47,034 bases of DNA from JANOMH01 sp031422295 (GTDB lineage: Bacteria > Pseudomonadota > Alphaproteobacteria > Rhodobacterales > Rhodobacteraceae). The notes beneath the pieces were generated by a model that saw nothing but the letters and a program-made list of their open reading frames with translations, was not told the DNA's origin and searched no databases. The translations under genes were made by a program, and so were the position numbers. Positions within the stretch are counted from its first letter, which is position 1; every line of letters begins with the position of its first letter. The stretch lies in contig JANOQM010000024.1 of assembly GCA_031422295.1 (NCBI GenBank), positions 1 through 47,034 of the forward strand, written 5' to 3'. This document shows positions 1-8,601 of the stretch, piece by piece.

Positions 1-1
1 T

Positions 2-517
2 TTGCAAGACGCCCAAGCCGCGATCCAACCGAGTTTCGAGGTCGGGATCGACAGCAACTCGACCTCTGTGCACAAGATGATCGGCACGACGATGCCTTGT
101 GGGGCGCTGGTCTGCCGCAAACCGCATTCCGACCGGATTGCCAAAGGGGTCGCCTATCTGCGATCCAACGACACCACGCTGATGGGATCGCGCAACGGGC
201 ATGCGGTGTTGGCGATCTGGGCGCGGCTGCTGGGGCACGGCTATGGGGGGTTCGCGCATGACGCGCTGCGCTGCACCTTGCGGGCGCAGAAATTTGCCGA
301 AACCCTGCGCGGGCTGGGGGTCGCGGTGCTGTGCAACCCGCATTCCCTGACCGTAGTGTTTCCCAAACCGTCCGAGGCGATGGTCAAAACCTATCAACTG
401 GCCTGTGACAAAGGCATCGCCCACGCAATCATCATGCCCAACGTGACCGACGCCCTGTTGGACCGGTTCGTGCAGGATTATGCGGGCTGGTGGGCCGGGC
501 AGTTGTTCAAATACTGA
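2..517 (+). CDS. PLP-dependent (histidine-type) decarboxylase, C-terminal part
   Basis: This is the last 171 residues of a group II pyridoxal-phosphate decarboxylase; the true start lies outside the window. The fragment contains SVHKMIG, in which the lysine (residue 25 of the fragment) is the expected Schiff-base residue for PLP, followed by PCG and then SRNGHA, the order seen in bacterial histidine decarboxylases. Such enzymes remove the alpha-carboxyl group of histidine to give histamine. Serine or another amino acid as substrate cannot be excluded from this part alone. The gene stops 7 bp before the 3' end of the opposite-strand tRNA-Ala. The family is fairly sure, the substrate less so. 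Confidence 0.8.
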   Translation: MQDAQAAIQPSFEVGIDSNSTSVHKMIGTTMPCGALVCRKPHSDRIAKGVAYLRSNDTTLMGSRNGHAVLAIWARLLGHGYGGFAHDALRCTLRAQKFAETLRGLGVAVLCNPHSLTVVFPKPSEAMVKTYQLACDKGIAHAIIMPNVTDALLDRFVQDYAGWWAGQLFKY

Positions 518-524
518 CGGGGGG

Positions 525-600
525 TGGTGGAGCCGAGGGGGATCGAACCCCTGACCTCGTCGTTGCGAACGACGCGCTCTCCCAACTGAGCTACGACCCC
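525..600 (-). tRNA. tRNA-Ala (anticodon CGC)
   Basis: Read on the minus strand this is a 76-nt cloverleaf that begins GGGGTCG and ends with an encoded CCA. The D stem is GCTC/GAGC, the anticodon stem CGTCG/CGACG encloses the loop TTCGCAA, and the T arm has TTCGATC. The loop gives anticodon CGC, which reads the alanine codon GCG. The third acceptor pair is G-U, the classic alanine identity element. The gene sits between the decarboxylase and a small secreted protein gene. Confidence 0.95.
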
Positions 601-735
601 CTGACGGGATTATGTGTTCACGGAACGCATGCCTGTCAAGTATCGGCGTGGCAGCCATCACCGCCAACCCAAACGCGGGAAAACCCGCCGAAATTTCCCC
701 CCGTCAACCGGGCGTCACACGGGCCATTGACCCCA

Positions 736-763
736 TTGCGTCGCACCGATGGCCCCCTATATG
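736..763 (+). promoter_or_regulatory. putative sigma70-type promoter
   Basis: TTGCGT at 736-741 and TATATG at 758-763 are separated by 16 bp and lie 36 bp upstream of the start codon at 799. The match is partial and no other element supports it. Confidence 0.35.
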
Positions 764-798
764 ATTGGGCGGGGCGTTCATCGACAAAGGAGATGGAG

Positions 799-1203
799 AT
801 GCATCTTTTTTCGAAATCAATCAAAGCGGCTTTGGCGGTTGCCTTGCCGGTTTTGCTGACAGCCCAACCAGTTTTGGCGCAAGATGTGATCGGATCCTAT
901 GCCGCCTATATTGGCGAAGAAGACCTGTATAACTCTGACGGCTTGCGGTTATCCGAGCCGTGGCAGGTGCTGCGCCAGGACCGTGCAAACTTTCACCGCT
1001 TTGGCGTGGCCCAAGATGGCGACGAATGGGACCCGCTGTTTGAAAACGCGGATAACCGCGAGGCGATGGAGAATATGATCCGGCGTGGATACATCGATCC
1101 TGATGCGGAACGGATGATCCTGTCAGGCGGCGCGATGGTTTATGTCAGCATCTATGGCGCTGGCGGCGTAGGCGATTATGTCGAAGTCGAGGTGTTCCGC
1201 TAA
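799..1203 (+). CDS. small secreted protein of unknown function
   Basis: A 134-aa protein with a clear Sec signal peptide: lysines near the N terminus, a hydrophobic run and a likely cleavage after VLA-Q. The mature part of about 110 residues is rich in acidic residues and aromatic residues and matches no family I recognise. The start at 799 was chosen because AAAGGAG at 786-792 stands 6 bp before it. An ATG at 793 would touch the ribosome-binding site. The stop overlaps the stop of the convergent DUF218 gene by 4 bp. It is probably a periplasmic protein of unknown role. Confidence 0.7.
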   Translation: MHLFSKSIKAALAVALPVLLTAQPVLAQDVIGSYAAYIGEEDLYNSDGLRLSEPWQVLRQDRANFHRFGVAQDGDEWDPLFENADNREAMENMIRRGYIDPDAERMILSGGAMVYVSIYGAGGVGDYVEVEVFR

Positions 1204-1664
1204 ACCCTGAGCCATGCCTGCACATAGGCTGGCACTTCGCGCAGAACCGATCTGACAAGTTGTGTCGGGCCCGCCCCGGCCAAGGGCGGGCTTGATGTTT
1301 TTACCGACAGCCCCAGCCTTTGTGCGATCAGCCGGGCACGCGGGGCGTGATAATTGTCGGTGACGATCAGCACTTCGGTTGCCCCAAGATTGGCGAGGAT
1401 CGGCAGGGCATTGCGGATATTCTCGACGGTCCGGGTGGATTGATTCTCGAGGCTGATGCACCCGGGCGGCACTCCGGCACTGGCCAGAACATCGCGCATC
1501 ACTTCGGCCTCGGTCGGGGGATGGCGGCCCAATCCGCCGCAGACAATCAGATGCCGGACCCGGCCCTGATGAAACAGCGCGGCCCCATGCAGGCTGCGCC
1601 TGCGCAAGGTCGGCGATGGCCCATCCGGCCAGACAGCGGCGCCCAGGATCAGCCCGACGCTCAA
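1200..1664 (-). CDS. YdcF/DUF218 family protein
   Basis: A 154-aa protein of the DUF218 (YdcF/SanA-like) family. It opens with the hydrophobic strand and LGAAV (residues 4-11) and contains VCGGLG near residue 42. It then has TEAEVM and, around residue 77, the family stretch STRTVENIRNA, followed by VTDNYHAPRA. DUF218 proteins are small Rossmann-like proteins linked in other bacteria to envelope or polysaccharide biology; some bind S-adenosylmethionine. No membrane anchor is visible in this short version. The start overlaps the end of the upstream gene at 1661-1664 (ATGA), so the two are probably co-translated. Confidence 0.8.
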   Translation of the reverse strand: MSVGLILGAAVWPDGPSPTLRRRSLHGAALFHQGRVRHLIVCGGLGRHPPTEAEVMRDVLASAGVPPGCISLENQSTRTVENIRNALPILANLGATEVLIVTDNYHAPRARLIAQRLGLSVKTSSPPLAGAGPTQLVRSVLREVPAYVQAWLRV

Positions 1665-1939
1665 TTGCCCGGCATAAACGGTGTCGCCAATTCAGCCGCC
1701 CGGCTGGTCTTGTTGAAAATACAGACCTGCCGCTCTAGCACCCCATTAGTGATCGAGGTGACCAATGCAGCCCCATAGCTGGCCGATCCGAAGGGGCTTA
1801 CCTCAACCGCCGCATTCGGCGGCGCATCGGGCAGGGCCAGACAGGCCGCCGCGACCTCTTGCGCAAAGGCCAGCCATTCTTCGTCACTGGTGGCAAAAGC
1901 CGGGGTGGCAAGCAGGAACAAGCAAAGTGCAAGGCGCAT
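1661..1939 (-). CDS. small secreted protein of unknown function
   Basis: A 92-aa protein whose first 16 residues form a signal peptide with a likely cleavage after AFA. The mature part holds two cysteines (one in AAACLAL, one in RQVCIF) that could form a disulphide in the periplasm. No family is recognised. It shares a 4-bp overlap with the downstream DUF218 gene, which suggests a two-gene operon. Confidence 0.65.
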   Translation of the reverse strand: MRLALCLFLLATPAFATSDEEWLAFAQEVAAACLALPDAPPNAAVEVSPFGSASYGAALVTSITNGVLERQVCIFNKTSRAAELATPFMPGN

Positions 1940-2091
1940 GTTGGATATCCTTTTAAGACACGTTCAGGTAAACATAGGCACGGGCTGGCAGTATGTGTAG
2001 GGCCAAAGCACCCGATCTTGCCTACTTGCGATTGATTGCAGCGCATTAGTCTGCGACCTTTGGAATAGTCACTTCATAAAGGAATTCAGCC

Positions 2092-2484
2092 ATGGTCAAG
2101 ACCGTCAAAGACATGCTGGCTGCCGCCAATGCAACCGTCGAAAAGATTGACGTGGCCCGGGCGCAGGCCCTGATTGCCGCAGGGGCCGTGGCGCTGGATA
2201 TCCGCGACGCGCCCGAGGTTGAGGCATCGGGAATGGCCGCGGGTGCCATCCACATCCCACGCGGCATGCTGGAATTCAGGGCCGATGCGGCCACGCCTTA
2301 CCATAATCCCGAACTGCGGACCGACCGCCCGGTCGTGCTGTATTGCGCCAGTGGCGGCAGGGCAGCACTTGCGGGCAAGTTATTGCAGGACATGGGATAT
2401 ACGCAGGTCTACAATATGGGTGGGTTCAAGGATTGGGCCGGGGCGGGCGGCGCGATTGTACAGGTTGTTGATAAGGGGATGTAA
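2092..2484 (+). CDS. rhodanese-like domain protein
   Basis: A 130-aa single-domain rhodanese. The active-site loop CASGGR starts with Cys85, which would carry the persulphide, and the domain shows the usual ALDIRDAPE (CH2A) and GAIHIPRG (CH2B) stretches. Such proteins transfer sulphane sulphur or act as sulphur carriers; the acceptor is unknown. There is no signal peptide, so it should be cytoplasmic. AAAGGAA lies about 8 bp before the ATG. The next gene on the same strand starts 52 bp downstream. Confidence 0.88.
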   Translation: MVKTVKDMLAAANATVEKIDVARAQALIAAGAVALDIRDAPEVEASGMAAGAIHIPRGMLEFRADAATPYHNPELRTDRPVVLYCASGGRAALAGKLLQDMGYTQVYNMGGFKDWAGAGGAIVQVVDKGM

Positions 2485-2535
2485 ACCCGGTTGCGCCATG
2501 GTGCGGTCACTTTTCCCACGTAAGACCCACGCATC

Positions 2536-3147
2536 GTGAACACATCCTTCTTTAATTTCATGTTTCTGTGCATTGCGGCTGCTGCTTCGGTCCTGACCCC
2601 GGACCTGCCGCCTGTTGTGTTGCCGTATATGCCGTTCGTCACGGTCGGGCTGGCGCTGTTGGCGCTGTGGGTCGGGGCCGGATTGGTGCAGCGGGCGCTG
2701 GGCCGGTTGTATCTGTGGTTCTTGACCAAACCGAAACCGGTTATCGTGGTCGATGGATCGAATGTCATGCACTGGCGCGACGATGTTGCCTCGGTCAAAA
2801 CCCTGACCTTGGTCCTGTCCGACCTCGCAGAACGGGGATTTGCACCGCATGTGTTTTTTGACGCCAATGTCGGGTATAAGCTGTTTAACCGGGCGATTGG
2901 TCAACGCGATCTCGCGTTCCAACTGGACCTGAAACCCGCCCAAATAACCCTCGCCCCCAGCCGCACCCCCGCCGACCCGCTGCTGATTGGGTTTGCAATA
3001 AAGGCCGGCGTGCGCGTGGTTTCCAACGACCGGTTTATGGATTGGCGGGCCGAGTTTCCAGCGATCAGGGGTAAGGGGTTTCTGGTGCCGGGTAAGATCC
3101 GAGGGGACAACGTCGAATTGCGGTTTGAAAGATCAGTCAACGCGTAG
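2536..3147 (+). CDS. membrane-anchored NYN/Zc3h12a-like ribonuclease
   Basis: A 203-aa protein with two hydrophobic segments (about residues 5-20 and 30-52) followed by a cytoplasmic PIN-like domain. The domain begins VVDGSNVMHW (Asp73, Asn76), continues with FFDAN (Asp109) and has Asp147 in ADPLL and SNDRFMDW (Asp165). These are the acidic positions expected of NYN or Zc3h12a-type metal-dependent RNases. The known family suggests RNA cleavage at the membrane; the target is unknown. The start is a GTG with no strong ribosome-binding site, so the exact N terminus is unsure. It follows the rhodanese gene on the same strand. Confidence 0.78.
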   Translation: MNTSFFNFMFLCIAAAASVLTPDLPPVVLPYMPFVTVGLALLALWVGAGLVQRALGRLYLWFLTKPKPVIVVDGSNVMHWRDDVASVKTLTLVLSDLAERGFAPHVFFDANVGYKLFNRAIGQRDLAFQLDLKPAQITLAPSRTPADPLLIGFAIKAGVRVVSNDRFMDWRAEFPAIRGKGFLVPGKIRGDNVELRFERSVNA

Positions 3148-3212
3148 ACGCCTTAAATTTGACTGTTTTGGGCTTTGTTGTAGCAATCACAGCAAATGCA
3201 CATCGGGGCATT

Positions 3213-3554
3213 ATGGCACGGGGCCAATCTGATTTTGACCGACTTATAGGCAAAAAACCCAGACAGGTGTCTTGGCGGCCAAGGGTCTATAGCCGCATCA
3301 TCAGCGCAGTCGAAGAAATTCGCGATGCGATGCCACTTGTCATCGGCGCGGGCATTCTAGTCGCTTTTGCAAGCGTCCAACTGTATCGTAGCCCTTGGAG
3401 TACGGGCACAACGCTGCTTCACTGGATGGCCGCGCCCAATTGTGCAACGGCCAGAGCCATGGGACTCGACAATGCGCCGCGCGACGGGCCCGGATACTAC
3501 CAGCGACATGATCGAGACAGGGATGGGATCAGTTGCGAGCCCTTTCGCGACTAA
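3213..3554 (+). CDS. membrane-anchored excalibur calcium-binding domain protein
   Basis: A 113-aa protein with a basic cytoplasmic N terminus, one transmembrane segment (about residues 40-58) and a C-terminal excalibur domain. That domain runs from Cys77 in PNCATARAMG to Cys108 in GISCEPF and includes the calcium-loop motif DRDRDG at 100-105. The domain is extracytoplasmic in known proteins and often accompanies nucleases or wall proteins. The ATG at 3213 is preferred because CGGGG stands a few bases before it; a TTG at 3159 would add 18 residues. It ends 8 bp before the convergent uvrB gene. Confidence 0.75.
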   Translation: MARGQSDFDRLIGKKPRQVSWRPRVYSRIISAVEEIRDAMPLVIGAGILVAFASVQLYRSPWSTGTTLLHWMAAPNCATARAMGLDNAPRDGPGYYQRHDRDRDGISCEPFRD

Positions 3555-3561
3555 TCGTTGT

Positions 3562-5760
3562 TTACCGCCGCCCCGGCCTACTTTTTCCACCCCGCATCCC
3601 GCCGCGCCCAGCCGTGCTGCGCCCCCCGGCCATTTTTGCGTCTTCGACCGCCTTTTCCACCTCGAACTGCCGGGCCAGCGGGTCGTCTGATATTGTCAGG
3701 GCCACGGTTTCCAGCCGCTTCACCTCGTCCCGCAACCGCGCGGCCTCCTCAAATTCAAGATTTTCGGCGGCCTTGCGCATATCCACCCGCAATCCATCCA
3801 ATACGGTTTTCAGGTTGCCGCCAGCCAATGGTTTATCAATCTTGGCAGTGATGCGGGATTGATCGGTATCGCCTTTGTAAAGCCCCGCCAGAACATCCTC
3901 GACATTCTTCTTCACAGTCGTCGGGGTAATCCCATGCTCAATATTATAGGCCACCTGTTTGGCACGGCGGCGGTCTGTTTCGCGCATCGCGCGTTCCATA
4001 CTGCCGGTAATCCGGTCGGCATACATGATCACCCGGCCATCAACATTTCGGGCGGCGCGGCCGATAGTCTGCACCAGTGAGGTTTCAGATCGCAAGAACC
4101 CTTCCTTATCCGCATCCAATATCGCCACCAATCCGCATTCAGGAATATCCAAGCCCTCACGCAGCAAATTAATGCCGATCAAAACATCAAATGCGCCCAA
4201 TCGTAAATCGCGCAAGATTTCAATGCGTTCAATCGTATCAATATCCGAATGCATGTAGCGCACGCGAATACCCTGTTCATGCATGTATTCGGTCAAATCC
4301 TCGGCCATGCGTTTGGTCAACGTGGTGCATAGCGTGCGATATCCGGCCAAAGCCACTTTGCGGACCTCATCCAGCAAATCATCGACCTGCATTTCAACGG
4401 GCCGTATTTCGATCATCGGATCGACCAGCCCGGTTGGGCGAATGACCTGTTCGGTAAACACGCCTCCGGTCTGTTCCATTTCCCAAGCGGCAGGTGTGGC
4501 TGACACGAATACCGATTGTGGGCGCATCGCGTCCCATTCCTCGAATTTCAGCGGGCGGTTATCCATGCAGGACGGCAGGCGAAAGCCATGTTCGGCAAGG
4601 GTAAACTTGCGCCGATAGTCGCCCTTGTACATACCGCCGATCTGCGGCACCGACACATGGGATTCGTCGGCAAACACAATCGCATTATCCGGGATGAATT
4701 CGAACAATGTCGGCGGTGGCTCGCCGGGGGCACGGCCCGTTAAATAACGGGAGTAATTCTCGATCCCGTTGCAAACCCCGGTTGCCTCAAGCATTTCCAG
4801 ATCGAAATTGCACCGCTGTTCCAACCGCTGCGCCTCGAGCAATTTTCCCTCGTTTACCAATTGATCCAGCCGCATCCGCAGCTCTTTCTTGATACCCGTG
4901 ATCGCCTGTTTCATCGTAGGGCCGGGCGTGACGTAATGCGAATTAGCGTAAATCCGCACTTTTTCATAGGTATCCGTCTTTGCCCCCGTCAGCGGGTCAA
5001 ATTCGGTAATGGATTCCAATTCCTCGCCGAAAAACGATAACCGCCATGCCCGGTCATCCAGATGCGCCGGGAATACTTCGAGTGAATCGCCGCGCACCCG
5101 GAACGTGCCGCGTTGAAACGCCTGATCATTGCGGCGATAGGCCTGTGCAATCAGATCGGCCATAACCTTGCGCTGATCATATTTCTTGCCTTTGACCAGA
5201 TCCTGCGTCATCGCGCCATAGGTCTCGACCGAACCGATGCCGTAAATACATGACACGGATGCCACAATAATCACATCATCGCGTTCCAGCAGCGCCCGCG
5301 TCGCCGAATGGCGCATCCGGTCAATCTGTTCGTTGATCTGGGATTCTTTCTCGATATAGGTATCAGACCGGGCGACATAGGCCTCGGGCTGATAATAGTC
5401 ATAATAGGACACGAAATATTCGACGGCATTATCTGGAAAGAAACCTTTGAACTCGCCATATAACTGCGCGGCCAGGGTTTTGTTCGGAGCGAGAATAATT
5501 GCCGGACGCTGAGTTTCCTCGATCACTCGCGCCATGGTGAATGTTTTGCCGGTGCCTGTGGCCCCCAGCAGCACCTGATCCCGGTCACCCGCCATCACGC
5601 CTGCCGTCAGCTCGATAATCGCCTTGGGCTGGTCGCCCGCCGCTGTAAAGTCGGTTTTCATAACGAACCTGCGCCCGCCCTCCAGCTTTTCACGGGTCCG
5701 CACATCGGCCGCCTGATTTTGCAGGATGCTGGGAATTTTGTCGTTGTGAACATGGGCCAT
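3562..5760 (-). CDS. uvrB: excinuclease ABC subunit B
   Basis: UvrB, the damage-verifying helicase-like subunit of nucleotide excision repair, 732 aa, full length. The Walker A motif GATGTGKT is at residues 66-73. The beta-hairpin region YFVSYYDYYQPEAY begins near residue 115, and the helicase motifs around DEAD-type DES and GRAARN are present. A C-terminal UVR motif (about residues 660-695, NLEFEEAARLRDEVKRLE) would bind UvrC. The start is supported by GGAG 8 bp upstream. The tail is rich in Gly and Arg. No alphaproteobacterial LexA box (GTTC-N7-GTTC) was found in the 125 bp upstream. Confidence 0.97.
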   Translation of the reverse strand: MAHVHNDKIPSILQNQAADVRTREKLEGGRRFVMKTDFTAAGDQPKAIIELTAGVMAGDRDQVLLGATGTGKTFTMARVIEETQRPAIILAPNKTLAAQLYGEFKGFFPDNAVEYFVSYYDYYQPEAYVARSDTYIEKESQINEQIDRMRHSATRALLERDDVIIVASVSCIYGIGSVETYGAMTQDLVKGKKYDQRKVMADLIAQAYRRNDQAFQRGTFRVRGDSLEVFPAHLDDRAWRLSFFGEELESITEFDPLTGAKTDTYEKVRIYANSHYVTPGPTMKQAITGIKKELRMRLDQLVNEGKLLEAQRLEQRCNFDLEMLEATGVCNGIENYSRYLTGRAPGEPPPTLFEFIPDNAIVFADESHVSVPQIGGMYKGDYRRKFTLAEHGFRLPSCMDNRPLKFEEWDAMRPQSVFVSATPAAWEMEQTGGVFTEQVIRPTGLVDPMIEIRPVEMQVDDLLDEVRKVALAGYRTLCTTLTKRMAEDLTEYMHEQGIRVRYMHSDIDTIERIEILRDLRLGAFDVLIGINLLREGLDIPECGLVAILDADKEGFLRSETSLVQTIGRAARNVDGRVIMYADRITGSMERAMRETDRRRAKQVAYNIEHGITPTTVKKNVEDVLAGLYKGDTDQSRITAKIDKPLAGGNLKTVLDGLRVDMRKAAENLEFEEAARLRDEVKRLETVALTISDDPLARQFEVEKAVEDAKMAGGRSTAGRGGMRGGKSRPGRR

Positions 5761-5885
5761 GTGCCGACTCCGTTAATCAGATGCCTACATTTGATCTGTT
5801 TTTGTTCTCGTGCAAGTGGTCGCACCTGATATGCTTGCGAAGGGCGTGATTTTTTCGGATAAGAATGGTAACAGGGAGCCTGACA

Positions 5886-6197
5886 ATGCGCGCAAGAATT
5901 TACAAACCCGCCAGAACAGCCATGTCCTCGGGGACGGCCAAGACGCATGACTGGGTGCTGGACTATGCGCCTGACAGCGCCCGTGCTTTTGATCCATTGA
6001 TGGGCTGGACCAGTTCCAACGATATGCAGGCGCAGGTCCGGATGCGGTTTGAAACCAAAGAGGCGGCGCTGGAATATGCAACAACGCATGGTATCGATGC
6101 CGCAGTGACCGAACCGAAAGAGCGTAAACCGAACTTGCGGGCGGGTGGTTATGGCGAGAATTTTGCCACCGGACGGCGCGGGGCCTGGACGCACTGA
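5886..6197 (+). CDS. NADH dehydrogenase (complex I) NDUFS4-like accessory subunit
   Basis: A 103-aa soluble protein of the ETC complex I subunit family (eukaryotic NDUFS4/18 kDa). It opens with MRARIYKPARTAMSSG, has the family's W(V/I)L(D/E)Y element (DWVLDYAP) and the sequence PLMGWTSSND, and ends in a basic tail. In alphaproteobacteria this subunit sits on the peripheral arm of complex I. The start at 5886 is favoured over upstream GTG/ATG codons because AGGGAG at 5873-5878 is 7 bp away. The gene is divergent from uvrB and ends 6 bp before the convergent 403-aa gene. Confidence 0.88.
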   Translation: MRARIYKPARTAMSSGTAKTHDWVLDYAPDSARAFDPLMGWTSSNDMQAQVRMRFETKEAALEYATTHGIDAAVTEPKERKPNLRAGGYGENFATGRRGAWTH

Positions 6198-6203
6198 TCT
6201 GGA

Positions 6204-7415
6204 TTACTCCAGAAACTGACCGCCGATCACGATCCCTTCGGAGGTGTTGAAGACCACGTCGGCCGTTTGCGGGCCCCCATCCGCCGGGGTGGAAACGATC
6301 AGCCCGTCGCGCACCTCGTATCGCCCGCCCGTCGCACCATCGGACCCGGTCGAAAACCCGCCGCCTTGGTCAAATGACCCGAATGCACCGCCGAAACTGG
6401 ACCCGGTGTATGTTCCATCGGGATAGAATGTGGTTTCCGAAGACGAACTGACGCCCCCGTCGACCCCAGCCCCAGGGGTAAAGCCGGAATAGTAGAACGA
6501 CGAGATTGTGCCGGAAAACCGGCTGCCATCGGGCAGGGGTGGCGTTGGCGACAGCGTCACATCGTCGATCAGCCAGTCGGGCCCCGACCCGGTCATCCGC
6601 TTGGTTTCGCCAGTGGCGTAGGTCAGGATCAGATCATTGCCCTGTTGCTGATAGATCCCGAATTCGACATTTCCACTGGCCAACAGCGCCGCCCGGTCCA
6701 ATGGCAGCAGCCCACCCGGCGGCGTGCCGTCATAAAACTGCCCGTCCGTCCAGAAGAAATAGGTATGATGCGCAATGTCATAGCGGATCATCATATCAAG
6801 CCCGAATGACTGCTCTAACGACGTGCCCCAATACATCCCTGCCATATCACCCGGAACCGGCGCAGGCAGCAGGGACGCCCCACCAGCCGAGACGAAACGC
6901 AGCGATTCAAACATCGGGCTGATCTGATCTGACAGCACACCCATGCCTTCGGCCAGCTCGTCTGCGTCATAGGCATAACCTTCGAACGCCAAAAGTTCGA
7001 AGCGCGCGCCCAGATCATAGGCAATCAGGACCTGAAATTCCGACCCGGCCCTGATCGCCATCATCGCTGCATCACGACCGCTGGCGGTCAAAAGTTCGGG
7101 TGCGGCCATGACTTCGATGTCAGACCGATCCTCTTCATCCAAGAAATCGCCCTGATGGGTGGTCAGGAAGTCCGTCAGACTGGCAGTCGCCGGGAAACCA
7201 GCGCTGACATGAATGTAGCAAAACTCGCACAGATCATCGGGCAAGTCGGACAGGGCAATCTGGATGCCGTCCGCCGAACTGCCCAGATACCAGCCCGGGG
7301 GCAAGGTATAGACGATATTCCCAAACTGATACTGGCCGGGCAACGGTGCGATGGCCGGGGTTGTGGCGGGACTAGCCAATAGGACGGCAACAGCGGTCAG
7401 AATATCACGGAACAT
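6204..7415 (-). CDS. secreted protein of unknown function (403 aa)
   Basis: A 403-aa protein with an N-terminal signal peptide (cleavage probably near residue 22). The first half, to about residue 175, resembles a compact globular domain and includes a close cysteine pair in CEFC. The region around residues 290-370 is rich in Gly, Ser, Phe and Tyr (SSFGGAFGSFDQGGGF), as in beta-rich surface or lipocalin-like proteins. The chain ends in a short beta-like segment. I do not recognise a family. It is a single gene convergent with the NDUFS4-like gene. Confidence 0.7.
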   Translation of the reverse strand: MFRDILTAVAVLLASPATTPAIAPLPGQYQFGNIVYTLPPGWYLGSSADGIQIALSDLPDDLCEFCYIHVSAGFPATASLTDFLTTHQGDFLDEEDRSDIEVMAAPELLTASGRDAAMMAIRAGSEFQVLIAYDLGARFELLAFEGYAYDADELAEGMGVLSDQISPMFESLRFVSAGGASLLPAPVPGDMAGMYWGTSLEQSFGLDMMIRYDIAHHTYFFWTDGQFYDGTPPGGLLPLDRAALLASGNVEFGIYQQQGNDLILTYATGETKRMTGSGPDWLIDDVTLSPTPPLPDGSRFSGTISSFYYSGFTPGAGVDGGVSSSSETTFYPDGTYTGSSFGGAFGSFDQGGGFSTGSDGATGGRYEVRDGLIVSTPADGGPQTADVVFNTSEGIVIGGQFLE

Positions 7416-7563
7416 GTCGCACCTTTCATATCGTAATCAACCGCTCTGGCCAATGCTGCATCCCTTCTCGGGGTACTTTCAAATCACGTTTTCCGGCCAG
7501 GCAAACATTTGCCCGCCCATTCAGGCTTGATCCGGTCGCCGGTTTCCCGCAGAACGTCACCAA

Positions 7564-7640
7564 GGTCCCATAGCTCAACTGGATAGAGCAGCTGACTTCT
7601 AATCAGCAGGTTGAGGGTTCGATTCCTTCTGGGTCCGCCA
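7564..7640 (+). tRNA. tRNA-Arg (anticodon TCT)
   Basis: A 77-nt cloverleaf starting GGTCCCA and ending TGGGTCC-G-CCA with an encoded CCA. The D stem is GCTC/GAGC, the anticodon stem GCTGA/TCAGC encloses CTTCTAA (anticodon TCT, reading AGA/AGG) and the T arm is GAGGG-TTCGATT-CCTTC. The acceptor stem pairs except at the third position, where T stands opposite T (U3-U70), which is unusual. All other arms are intact, so it is probably functional. Confidence 0.93.
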
Positions 7641-7659
7641 TAATCGCGCGGGATTTGCC

Positions 7660-8601
7660 CTAGCCAGCCCAGACCAATCGGGTCAGGTGGTAAAATATCG
7701 GGGCGGCGAAGGCCACTGAATCCAACTGATCCATAATCCCGCCCTGACCGGGGATCAGGTGGCTCCAGTCCTTGACGCCCTTGTCGCGGCGGATTGCGGC
7801 AAAGACGATATTGCCGAACATGCCGACCAAAGACGCCGCTGCCGCCATGGCCATCGCGCCGAACAGCCCAAACGGCGTGATCCAGTGCAACAATCCACCA
7901 ATCAGTGCAGCACAAGCCACGCCGCAGGCCAGCCCTTCCCACGTTTTGGGCGACAGGCCCGGTGCGATTTTTCTGCGCCCGATCCGGCGCCCGAAATAAT
8001 ATTCCAGCAGATCGCCAAACTGCACCACAAGCACCAGAAAGGCGATCAGCAGGACCGATCGGTCACCATAGCCCGGCACGTCCAGCGTCATCAGCGCGGG
8101 CAGGTGGCTGGCGCAATAGACGCAGATCATCAGCCCCCATTGAGTTTCGGCGACCCGGATCAAAAAGCGGTTCGGATCGGCGCGCAGGGCCGACACGATA
8201 GGCAGCAGCAGGAAGGCGTAAACCGGGACAAAAATCCCGAACAACTCGGGCCAATCCATACCGATGAACACATATTGCGCGGGCAGCACGAAAAAGAACG
8301 CCAGTGCCAGCGCGTTATGATCGGCCTGGGATTTCGCGGTCAGGGTCAGAAATTCGCGCAAAGCGGCAAAGGAGACAAAGGCGAACAGGATCAGCACGCC
8401 GACCCGGCCCGAAATCAGCGCCAGCGACAGTAAAATCACCATCGCCCACCATGACCGGACCCGGGTCATGTAGGTTTCGATCACCGGATGATTACCGGGG
8501 CCAAGGCGGGAGCGCAGCGCCTCGCCCAGCAAGGTCAGCGCCACAAGCACGCCGCCGACGCCCATGGCCAGCAGCATCAGATCAAATGTGGTTCCGGTCA
8601 T
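7660..8601 (-). CDS. phosphatidate cytidylyltransferase (CdsA-like)
   Basis: A 313-aa polytopic membrane protein that would make CDP-diacylglycerol from phosphatidate and CTP, the branch point of phospholipid synthesis. The C-terminal third holds the family signature: LSPKTWEG at about 216-223, and RDKGVKDWSHLIPGQGG from residue 272 followed by MDQLDS. At least seven hydrophobic segments are visible. It overlaps the upstream acyltransferase gene by 4 bp (ATGA at 8598-8601), so the two lipid enzymes form one transcription unit. A housekeeping cdsA may exist elsewhere, so I leave the symbol open. Confidence 0.92.
   Translation of the reverse strand: MTGTTFDLMLLAMGVGGVLVALTLLGEALRSRLGPGNHPVIETYMTRVRSWWAMVILLSLALISGRVGVLILFAFVSFAALREFLTLTAKSQADHNALALAFFFVLPAQYVFIGMDWPELFGIFVPVYAFLLLPIVSALRADPNRFLIRVAETQWGLMICVYCASHLPALMTLDVPGYGDRSVLLIAFLVLVVQFGDLLEYYFGRRIGRRKIAPGLSPKTWEGLACGVACAALIGGLLHWITPFGLFGAMAMAAAASLVGMFGNIVFAAIRRDKGVKDWSHLIPGQGGIMDQLDSVAFAAPIFYHLTRLVWAG

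Noticed and set aside
525..600. tRNA-Ala as an integration site of an island carrying the decarboxylase
   Set aside because: No second copy of the tRNA 3' end, no integrase and no composition shift are visible in the window.
5761..5885. LexA/SOS box before uvrB
   Set aside because: GTTC occurs at 5804 but no second GTTC (or GAAC) stands 7 bp away on either strand, so the alphaproteobacterial SOS consensus is not met.
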